Made by a program: the position numbers and the translations under genes
Origin: Candidatus Eiseniibacteriota bacterium
GTDB lineage: Bacteria; Eisenbacteria; RBG-16-71-46; SZUA-252
Length of the DNA stretch: 41,693 nt
Reading direction: 5' to 3'
NCBI GenBank assembly: GCA_005893165.1
Contig: VBOR01000095.1
Span: 1-41,693, forward strand
In this document: positions 16,800 through 23,364 of the stretch, one piece after another
Layout of the letters: each line of letters starts with the position of its first letter
Numbering within the stretch: position 1 is the first letter of the stretch
The notes under the pieces: model-generated
What the model was told of the DNA's origin: nothing
Databases searched by the model: none
What the model saw: the letters and a program-made list of their open reading frames with translations, nothing else

Positions 16800-19153
16800 G
16801 ACCAGAGATCCACTTTGAAGGTTTGCATGAAGCGGCGGCCGATCAGATCAAGAACGCGATGCTGTCCGCATGACACCTTGGCCCGCCCGGTCATCCCGGG
16901 CAGAAGGAGCCGGGAGTGGTTGTCGATGCGACTCGTGACGAGGAACATCTTGGCCGCGGCGGAGCGCGACCCGGAGGAGGAGGTGGGCAACGCCATCGTC
17001 TGACTGGCGTCGGCGGCTACCGCGATGGAGGTTACCACCCCCCGAAACGCGACGCCGGGATGGGCGCGGGTTCGCACCTCGATCCGCTGGCCCGGACGCA
17101 CCTCCCCGATGTCCCTCTCCGAGACCATGATCTGCGCCACGACGGTCTCGATGTCGTAGACCTTCGCGATGAGGCCGCCCGTTGGGACGTATTGCCGCAC
17201 CATGGCGCGCAACTCCCTGGAAGGCGTGGCCACGACACCAGCGACCGGGCTGACCACGGTCAGCCGGCGGGTCTCCTCTGCCAAGTGACTCTGGCGAGTC
17301 TCGAGAGCCTCGACCCGCGCACGCGCGGCTTCGATCTCCTCTCGCCGCGTTCCCGCAAGCAGGACGTCGAGTCGGCGCTGGGCCTCGACCTTCTCGCCCT
17401 TGGCCGCGCTGGCGAGCGCCTCCGTATCCTCGAATTCGCGACGCGACACCAGCTTCAGCTCGAACGCCTGCGCGACCCTGGAGGACTGGGAGCGCGCATA
17501 GGCGGCTTGGTCGGCTGCCCTGGCGAGCGTCGCGCGCGCGACCGCGATTTCAGCGGCCGTGGGGCCCGCCTCGAGCTTCTGGAGATTCGCGTGCGCCTCC
17601 CGGATTTCGGCCTCCGTCGTCTGGAGGTCGGAAAGCAGCGTCTGATCGGACAGCCGCGCGATCAGGTCGCCGGCCCTGACGCGGTCGCCCTCGTCCACGA
17701 CAACTTCGTCGACGACGCCCGCGACCCCCGCACGCACGTCGGCGTTCTCGACCGGGAGCACGCTCACCGGGCCGGACACCCGAAGTTCCACGCGGCCGAA
17801 TACAAGTGCGAGGAGGGATACCCCCACGGCTCCCGCAATCACCAAGCGGCGTCGCTCCGTCCAGAAGCTGCGGGAGGAGCGTGGCTTCTTCTCAGGCTCG
17901 TTCCCGCTCTCCGCGTCGGGAGCGGAGGTCGGCTCGTCGGGATCATCGTCAGGCGTCCCTTTTCCCATGAGACCGCGGATACGGCTGCGGAACCGCGATC
18001 CGACCATGGCGCCGAACAGCGCGAGCGCGACCGGCTGGCCTTTCCCGATCAGAATCCCGCCGGCCTTCATCGTCATGAAACCCAGCAGTGAGAACGAATA
18101 GACGGTCGCGATGGCCCCGTAGGTCAGATAGACGCGACGCTCGCGGGGCGATGCGGTTGTCTCGAGGGGATCGCTCGATCCCATCAGTCGTTTGATCAAG
18201 CTCCCGACGTAGCGGAACGACTTCCGTCTCAGGTTGGGGATCTCGAGGAAGTCGCTCAGAAGGTAGTATCCGTCGAGCTTGATCAGCGGGTTGAAATTCA
18301 CGAGGGTCTTGACCCCCGAGCCGATCATGACGAGCAACGCGATGTAGCTGATCCAGCTATCCGCCTCGGTGACCTGCCATGCAAACACCGCCAGGGCCCA
18401 CAGGAAGAGCTCGAAGTAGGGTCCCGCGAATCCCACCCACATCCGCTTCGCCCTTTCTGGAAACAGCCAGGCATCGCTCACATTGCAATAGCATGCGGGG
18501 GCAAAGTAGATGAGCATGAAGCCCACCTCGCGAACCTCCCCGCCGAAGTGACGGCACGCCATGCCGTGGGCGAATTCATGCATCGACACGAGGATGAACA
18601 GGACCGCGATGAGCGTCGGGATGGCCGAGGGGAAGCTGACGCGGGTGAGGTCGCCTCGAAACGAGGTCCAGGACATGGCCAGGGTGGCTGCGGCCAAGAC
18701 GATGACCGCCGCCGAGAAGGTCATGAATCGGCGCGTGAAGAAAAACCGCGCGCGGGGAAGCAGCCAATCGAAGAGTCGCGTCGGATCGAAGACCGGCAGC
18801 CGAAGGTACAGTAGATTTCCGCGCACCCGCCCGCCCGAGTGGCCGCGATCCCGCCGAGGGGCGCGGTCGGTCTCCAGCAGACGATTCTTGTCCAGCTTCT
18901 GCACGAAGATCTCGAGCGCGCCGTCGGGAAGCGGGGCACCGAATCGTGACTCGGCGCGCCGCCGGATCTCCTCGAGGGGCGCGACGCCGTCGAGCTGCTG
19001 AAGAATGAAGTCCTCGACCTCTCCGAACCGATAGAAGTCGCCGCTCGCGGGGTCCTTGACTACAACGAACACTCCCCGCGGGGTTTGCTGTCGACGGACG
19101 ATCAGGTCATTCCGCAATCTTGGCGGAGAGGGCGTTGCGGCCCCGCCGGGCAT
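16796..19153 (-). CDS. Fusion of PqqD-like RRE, M50 site-2-type protease and HlyD-type adaptor
   Basis: A 785-residue protein with three parts. Residues ~13-92 (LRNDLIVRRQQTPRG, DFYRFGEVEDFILQQLDG) look like a PqqD-type winged-helix RiPP recognition element, which binds precursor leaders. Residues ~120-450 are a membrane M50 protease: HEFAH at 192-196 holds the first two zinc ligands and the catalytic Glu, and NFNPLIKLDGYY (Asp294) the third. After an acidic linker and another helix, residues ~490-785 are a HlyD/RND-adaptor-like region with lipoyl-type strands (AGVAGVVDEVVVDEGDRV), a long coiled coil and a barrel. Expected role: bind the leader, cut it at the membrane and hand the product out. 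ATG 19153 is chosen; an in-frame GTG at 19321 would add an unconserved Arg-rich stretch. It follows the peptide gene by 222 nt. Confidence 0.9.
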   Translation of the reverse strand: MPGGAATPSPPRLRNDLIVRRQQTPRGVFVVVKDPASGDFYRFGEVEDFILQQLDGVAPLEEIRRRAESRFGAPLPDGALEIFVQKLDKNRLLETDRAPRRDRGHSGGRVRGNLLYLRLPVFDPTRLFDWLLPRARFFFTRRFMTFSAAVIVLAAATLAMSWTSFRGDLTRVSFPSAIPTLIAVLFILVSMHEFAHGMACRHFGGEVREVGFMLIYFAPACYCNVSDAWLFPERAKRMWVGFAGPYFELFLWALAVFAWQVTEADSWISYIALLVMIGSGVKTLVNFNPLIKLDGYYLLSDFLEIPNLRRKSFRYVGSLIKRLMGSSDPLETTASPRERRVYLTYGAIATVYSFSLLGFMTMKAGGILIGKGQPVALALFGAMVGSRFRSRIRGLMGKGTPDDDPDEPTSAPDAESGNEPEKKPRSSRSFWTERRRLVIAGAVGVSLLALVFGRVELRVSGPVSVLPVENADVRAGVAGVVDEVVVDEGDRVRAGDLIARLSDQTLLSDLQTTEAEIREAHANLQKLEAGPTAAEIAVARATLARAADQAAYARSQSSRVAQAFELKLVSRREFEDTEALASAAKGEKVEAQRRLDVLLAGTRREEIEAARARVEALETRQSHLAEETRRLTVVSPVAGVVATPSRELRAMVRQYVPTGGLIAKVYDIETVVAQIMVSERDIGEVRPGQRIEVRTRAHPGVAFRGVVTSIAVAADASQTMALPTSSSGSRSAAAKMFLVTSRIDNHSRLLLPGMTGRAKVSCGQHRVLDLIGRRFMQTFKVDLWS

Positions 19154-19375
19154 GCGTGGAACCCCCCAGTCTGCTCGCGACCACCTGGCGCCTGGCTGGC
19201 CAAGCGCCGGTGCGCGGTCCCCGAGAATAAGTTGGACCCGCGTCGCGAATGCCTGTCTGAGCCGCAGTCGGAGGCTACCCTTCCAACCGAACGGGCAGCC
19301 CCGCCGGCCCAGCGACCGCACGCCCTTCCCTGGGACCGGTGCCTTCGCGACGCGGGGTCTCTAGGCAGTTACGAG

Positions 19376-19546
19376 CTAATTGCTCTTCGACCCCTTGGAT
19401 CCGTGGCTTCCGCTCTTGGAGCCATGGGAGCCATGGGAGCCATTGGAGCCATTGGAGCCTTTGGAGCCCCCGCCGCCGCAGCTAGCCACCCCCCCTGGGG
19501 CGATGCGCTGTTCGAGCTTCTCCAGCTCTAGGTTGAGATGTCTCAT
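19376..19546 (-). CDS. Gly-Ser-X repeat peptide, candidate RiPP-like precursor
   Basis: A 56-residue peptide too short for most gene finders. The first 18 residues (MRHLNLELEKLEQRIAPG) form a charged amphipathic leader-like helix. Then comes GVASC, with the only Cys at residue 23, a run of four Gly, and a tail to residue 56 built of Gly-Ser-X units in which X is only Lys, Asn or His. It is preceded by a near-perfect ribosome-binding site (AAAGGAGGTG, 9 nt spacer) and ends at TAG (19376-19378). The next gene downstream carries a PqqD-like leader-binding domain, a membrane protease and an export adaptor. A short leader plus repetitive polar core next to such a gene is the normal layout of a ribosomally made, exported peptide. 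What modifies it is unknown. Alternatives are a secreted structural or adhesive peptide, or a regulator of the protease. Confidence 0.75.
   Translation of the reverse strand: MRHLNLELEKLEQRIAPGGVASCGGGGSKGSNGSNGSHGSHGSKSGSHGSKGSKSN
19415..19468. repeat. Six tandem 9-bp units encoding Gly-Ser-X
   Basis: On the plus strand the unit is NTN-GGA-GCC repeated six times without interruption (19415, 19424, 19433, 19442, 19451, 19460). On the coding minus strand each unit reads GGC-TCC-X. Only the X codon varies (Lys, Asn, Asn, His, His, Lys), while the Gly and Ser codons are identical, which points to recent duplication of units. Less perfect units follow toward 19376. Such arrays can gain or lose units by slippage without changing frame. 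Confidence 0.9.
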
Positions 19547-19553
19547 CAGTTCT

Positions 19554-19563
19554 CACCTCCTTT
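19554..19563 (-). promoter_or_regulatory. Strong ribosome-binding site of the Gly-Ser peptide gene
   Basis: Reads AAAGGAGGTG on the minus strand, near-perfect complementarity to the 16S rRNA 3' end. The GGAGG core is 9 nt from the ATG at 19546. It is among the strongest such sites in the window and is the main reason to believe the 56-codon frame is translated, and at a high level. Confidence 0.8.
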
Positions 19564-20266
19564 CGGGATGCCTCAAGGACGGGCCAGCCGGGATGAGTCG
19601 GCCGGCCATCCCCTTCAGCGCCGACAGCCGTGACCTAGGAATTCACGCTTCTACGGGGTCAAGGCGCGGCGCGATGCCGTTACGCATCGGACGTGCCATG
19701 AAATCCACCGGTCGCCCGCCCGACTCAAGCGCAGGGATGGCCGAGGCTGGAGCGCGGGAGTAGCGGGGTAGAATCGGCAAAAAATGCGCCAGTATTTCAA
19801 ATCCATTGTAGGAATTACTCGTGTGAGGGCGGAATCGGGGCGCAGGGAACATCGGCCCCGGAGAGCGAAGAATCGCGGTCTAGGGCCTGGCCTGATAGCT
19901 GACGACCCAGTTGCGGACGATATCGGAGTCGAGGAACGTCAGGTTTCCCAGGCGGAACATGGAGTTCGACGGCTTCGTCTTGACCACGAGAATGGACAGG
20001 GCCAGACCAGGAACCCAGCGGCCGGCGCGGCGAGAACCACTCAAACTGATGCGATCGTGCTTAGGCACAGGATGTTGAGCCCTTCGGATCGATGGAAGTG
20101 CAGGGTTGTGCTGGCCATCCGAAGATATTTCGAGCGCGAATGATTATAGGTGAACCGACATCGTGAAGCCAAGGCCCCCGCGCGGGAGCGCGCCAGGACT
20201 TCCCGCGCATTCACGACCGCGCATTCACGCAAGACTCTTCTTCGGGGAAGTAGGCGACTTGGAAAG
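19564..20266. other. About 700 bases without a convincing gene; upstream region of the peptide cluster
   Basis: No frame here gives a recognisable protein. A 62-codon minus-strand frame (19880-20068) has a partly protein-like end (MFRLGNLTFLDSDIVRNWVV) but no ribosome-binding site, and could be a gene remnant. The stretch around 19770-19830 is AT-richer than the surroundings. On the minus strand it contains TTGAAA (19795-19800) and TACAAT (19805-19810), either of which could belong to the promoter of the peptide gene, but no complete -35/-10 pair is convincing. A 13-nt direct repeat with 14-nt period lies at 20203-20229 (CCGCGCATTCACG twice). Confidence 0.5.
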
Positions 20267-20299
20267 GGAAGGCTCCGACCTTGGAGATCGGAGCCTTCC
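20267..20299 (-). terminator. Hairpin terminator after the metzincin-like gene
   Basis: A perfect 12-bp inverted repeat, GGAAGGCTCCGA (20267-20278) and TCGGAGCCTTCC (20288-20299), with a 9-nt loop. It starts 30 nt past the stop of the leftward gene at 20330. On the minus strand it is followed by CTTTCC, a weak T-tract, so it is probably a terminator and may work in both directions. It separates that gene from the peptide cluster. Confidence 0.75.
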
Positions 20300-20329
20300 G
20301 AGCGCGAGCCGAATTTTGATGCAACAGCC

Positions 20330-21145
20330 TTACTGCACCCAGATCACGTGCGTGACTAGCTTGTTTCCACCACCGAGATCTCGTTCGTAGACATCCGGAC
20401 GGCCGTTCGCGAAATCGACGGGCCTCCCCCAGGAACTCTCATTGTCCGTATCCTCGTCCACGTTCTGCCCGACCGAGGCTGAAGCGCCGGGGGCGATGGC
20501 TGCGGCGCCGTCCGAGTGTCCGTAGATGATCACCAGCTCGTCGTAATCGTGCTGGTTCGGTTTCGTGTTGTTGCTGGGGTCTGCTGAATAGTCCATGCAC
20601 GAGCCTCTTCCGCAGGCGTCGAGCAAATCAGGATTGTTGAAGTTCTCGTCCTGATGGGCGAGACCGAAGGTGTGCCCGACTTCTTGATCCATCACGAAGC
20701 TGCGCCAGGCGGGCGTGTTGTACTGGGGCGTATTGAAATAAGTATCGTTCACCTTGACGGTGCCCTGGGTGATGTGAAGACCGGTGACCCAGATCTGGGC
20801 GATGCCGAGCCATCCGTTGTTGCCGTAGGTCGAGTTACACACCTCAACCCGTCCCGCGGTAGGCCTGCACTTCCTGCCGCCACTGCCGCCCGACGTCACG
20901 CTGCATCGTATTGGATTCTGTGGGTTATTGCAGGCGCCGGACGTGATGCTCCAATCCGACCCCGCCGTGGTCAGATAGGGTGTCCAGTTGGATGTGAGGT
21001 TATTGCCAAGCGTGACGGTGAACGGGTTGCTGGGTCGGCTCCAGTGATAGCCACTCCAAGAATGGGTGGCGCTCGCAGGGCCCGCAGCGATGAAAAGCGC
21101 TCCAGAAATGGCCGCAAAGGTGAACAGTCTGAACATTCTCGACAC
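20330..21145 (-). CDS. Secreted metzincin-like metalloprotease, first His of the zinc motif replaced by Gln
   Basis: A 271-residue protein with a signal peptide (LFTFAAISGALFIAAGPASA). The mature part holds FVMDQEVGHTFGLAHQDE, which matches the metzincin HExxHxxGxxH helix except that position 1 is Gln154; Glu155, His158 and His164 are kept. GRGSCMDYSADPSNN follows and would supply the Met-turn, placing it near the matrixin/M43-like group. The Gln may be a family trait rather than a loss, since I recall similar QEVGHTFGLDHQD sequences, but I cannot check. The C-terminal ~60 residues are a Ser/Asp-rich linker and a short beta segment. GTG 21145 is chosen because AGGAGG lies 6 nt upstream; ATG 21136 is the alternative. 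It ends at a strong hairpin (20267-20299). Confidence 0.85.
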   Translation of the reverse strand: MSRMFRLFTFAAISGALFIAAGPASATHSWSGYHWSRPSNPFTVTLGNNLTSNWTPYLTTAGSDWSITSGACNNPQNPIRCSVTSGGSGGRKCRPTAGRVEVCNSTYGNNGWLGIAQIWVTGLHITQGTVKVNDTYFNTPQYNTPAWRSFVMDQEVGHTFGLAHQDENFNNPDLLDACGRGSCMDYSADPSNNTKPNQHDYDELVIIYGHSDGAAAIAPGASASVGQNVDEDTDNESSWGRPVDFANGRPDVYERDLGGGNKLVTHVIWVQ

Positions 21146-21548
21146 GGGGAACCTCCTCACGGAAATCTGTCAGAAGTCTCGGTTTGACGTTGGGATTGCC
21201 GTCGGCTCGCGTTGTGACAACGGCCTGATGCGCCCTTCTGCATCACTTCGCACGGATGCCCGCTTCATTACCTCCTTCCCGCGACGATGGTGCGCCGGCG
21301 AAGCCAGGGGCATGTTCGAGGTTGGGGCGCGGATTCTACTAAGGGAATGCTGCGGAGGCATATAGGAGAATCCCGGATTTTTGTGTCAGACAACGCTGGA
21401 CAGCGATACGTCGCGGGCGGTACCTAAGTCGTTCTTCTGATTTCGGATATGATGAGCTTGCGTTCAGACAGGGCCGTCAGCCACAATCCGGTTCTCCTCC
21501 CGAAATCCCCCTTTCAATTGAACCGGACCGGTGGAGGTTATCGCTCCA
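21146..21548. other. Divergent intergenic region
   Basis: About 400 bases between the start of the leftward metzincin-like gene and the rightward LVIVD gene, expected to hold both promoters. TATGAT at 21448-21453 is a plausible rightward -10 box, but the sequence 16-18 nt before it is a poor -35. On the minus strand a 32-codon frame (21170-21268) starts with AAGGAGGTA directly before its ATG, which is too close for good initiation, and its translation is not protein-like. Nothing else is recognised. Confidence 0.5.
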
Positions 21549-23201
21549 ATGAGACTCGCCCGAATCTCTGTAGCGCTTTGCGGACTACTGCCCATTCTTT
21601 GGTGCTCCCCCCTGCCAGCCCTCGCTGCCGGGAATCCGATGACCCTCGTCGGCGCTCTGGCTCCTTGGCCGGCGGGGCAGTACTCGAACGTCGCGGCCGA
21701 CGCGTCGCGCCACGTCGCCTACCTCGGTTCTTTCGACGATCAGGGCGTCGCGGTGATCGACACGCGCGACCCCGGGAACCCGGTCCTGACCGACCACCTC
21801 TTCACCCATATCACGAGCGATCTCCTGACATCCGATTCCGCCGATCTCGATCGGGTCGGCCATTACCTCGCCGTGAGCCACCAGGCCTGGTCCGGCCCCG
21901 GCGCGTTCGAGGGGATCAGCGTCTACGACATAGGCGGAGATCCCTACCACCCGGCGCTCTTACGCCGGATAGCCATTCCCGGCGGCGTGCACACCGTTCA
22001 GCTCGATCCCGAAGTGGATTCCGGCCGGCCATACGCCTACGCGAACAGTGAAGGTAATTTCAAGCTCACGATCGTGAACATTCTGACGGGCGCGATTCTG
22101 AGCGAGTATGCCTCGAGCGAGGGGATCGGCTGCGTTCCACCACCTCCGAATTGTCAGGGTTTCAACTTCGCCCATGAGGGATTCATCCAGCGGCACCCGC
22201 GCAGCGAGCGCGTCCTCGATTACGTGAGCTATTGGGATAGCGGGCTGCGCATCGTGGACGTGACGAATCCCGCCACCCCAATCGAAGTGGGAGCTTTCGA
22301 CTACAACTTCCTTACCAACGGGCTCCGGAGCGCCCACTACGCCGCCCCGACGCCGTCAGCGAACTGGGTCTATCTGGAGGATGAGCTCGGTCTCCTCGAA
22401 ACAGGAGGCGTGCACGTCCTCGATACGAGCGCATGCGACGGAACCACCTACTGTATCCCGGCGCTCGTGGGCGAATGGCACATCAAGGGCCACCCCGTGC
22501 AGGGCGCCGCGCTCAATGCGTTGATCCACAGCGGCAAGTTCACCAATGCTTTCTTCGCGGCGTTCAAACGGGCCTTCACTTACGACGCGCACAACCTGGA
22601 CGTACGGGGCGAGAACGAGCTGTTGGTCGCGAACTACGCCATGGGCATCCGGCTCATCGACACGAGCGACAAGACCGCTCCGGCGGAGGCTGCGTTCTAC
22701 CTCCCGAACGCGAACGAGAGCGTGGCCTGCAAGCAAGATTGCGGTGCCAACACGCGTCAAACGTGGGGTTCCTATTTCGGCTCGGACGGGCGAATTTACG
22801 CGAGCGATATCGGGAGGGGATTCTTCATCGTGGAGGAGCGCATTCGGGGCGGTGCCAGCGGCGCCGCTTTGGCGGGGCGCCTCCCAGCGGGCAGTGGCAG
22901 CGTGGAACAGAGCGCCAGTGCGGGCGGAAGCACCGCGGGTTTGCGCCTAAGCGCCGTTTCAGGATCCGGCGCGGGGTTCGCCTTTTCGCTGACAGTTTCG
23001 CGAGAGGGCCCCGCGCGGATCGCCGTCTACGACATCCAAGGCAGGCTCGTCTCGGCGAAAAACCTCGGCGTACTTCCCGCGGGACAGCATTCTGTTTCGT
23101 GGACGCCCCAGGTCACCGATGGCCGCGCGCCGTCGAGGGGGATCTATTTTGCCCGCGTTGAGTCAGGCGCAGAGGGGGCGACGATCAAGTTCGTCCACTA
23201 G
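21549..23201 (+). CDS. Secreted LVIVD-repeat protein with C-terminal FlgD-type Ig/sorting-like domain
   Basis: A 550-residue protein with a clear signal peptide (SVALCGLLPILWCSPLPALA). Residues ~35-430 form a propeller of LVIVD-type blades; examples are GVAVIDTRDPGNPVL, GISVYDIGGDPYHPALL, GLRIVDVTNPATPIEVG and GIRLIDTSDKTAPAEA. After a Gly/Ser/Ala linker, the last ~90 residues (ARIAVYDIQGRLVSAKNLG to YFARVESG) match the FlgD-like Ig domain that many FCB-group bacteria carry at the end of secreted proteins, where it may act as a sorting or anchoring signal. The ligand of the propeller is unknown. ATG 21549 has GGAGG 11 nt upstream. A hairpin at 23218-23242 follows the stop. Confidence 0.88.
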   Translation: MRLARISVALCGLLPILWCSPLPALAAGNPMTLVGALAPWPAGQYSNVAADASRHVAYLGSFDDQGVAVIDTRDPGNPVLTDHLFTHITSDLLTSDSADLDRVGHYLAVSHQAWSGPGAFEGISVYDIGGDPYHPALLRRIAIPGGVHTVQLDPEVDSGRPYAYANSEGNFKLTIVNILTGAILSEYASSEGIGCVPPPPNCQGFNFAHEGFIQRHPRSERVLDYVSYWDSGLRIVDVTNPATPIEVGAFDYNFLTNGLRSAHYAAPTPSANWVYLEDELGLLETGGVHVLDTSACDGTTYCIPALVGEWHIKGHPVQGAALNALIHSGKFTNAFFAAFKRAFTYDAHNLDVRGENELLVANYAMGIRLIDTSDKTAPAEAAFYLPNANESVACKQDCGANTRQTWGSYFGSDGRIYASDIGRGFFIVEERIRGGASGAALAGRLPAGSGSVEQSASAGGSTAGLRLSAVSGSGAGFAFSLTVSREGPARIAVYDIQGRLVSAKNLGVLPAGQHSVSWTPQVTDGRAPSRGIYFARVESGAEGATIKFVH

Positions 23202-23217
23202 AAATTGCACGGGAGAG

Positions 23218-23242
23218 GGCCCCGGCGCGGCACGCCGGGGCC
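23218..23242 (+). terminator. Rho-independent terminator-like hairpin after the LVIVD gene
   Basis: A perfect 10-bp GC stem, GGCCCCGGCG (23218-23227) and CGCCGGGGCC (23233-23242), with a 5-nt loop. It is followed by TTCCTGT and lies 17 nt after the stop at 23201. The T-tract is short but the stem is very strong. Confidence 0.75.
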
Positions 23243-23364
23243 TTCCTGTATCTCCGCGTCACTGCGTCGAAAACGGCTCAGCGCGATCACGACCTTGAGT
23301 CGGCGCTCCTCCTGGCTCCTGAGAAGAGTCGTGGCCCCTGGTGTTTCGGCGTATCCTCGGCGCA

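Noticed and set aside
19415..19468. The 9-bp repeats as a CRISPR or regulatory iteron array
   Set aside because: Units are too short, have no spacers, and keep codon phase within a translated frame, so they are coding repeats.
19380..19763. Plus-strand frame rich in Pro-Leu-Glu repeats over the peptide gene
   Set aside because: It is the antisense reading of the 9-bp repeats; the minus frame has the strong ribosome-binding site and a sensible leader.
21170..21268. 32-codon minus-strand frame with AAGGAGGTA next to its ATG, a possible leader peptide
   Set aside because: The ribosome-binding site is only about 2 nt from the ATG, the translation is Arg/Ser-rich and unremarkable, and nothing supports conservation.
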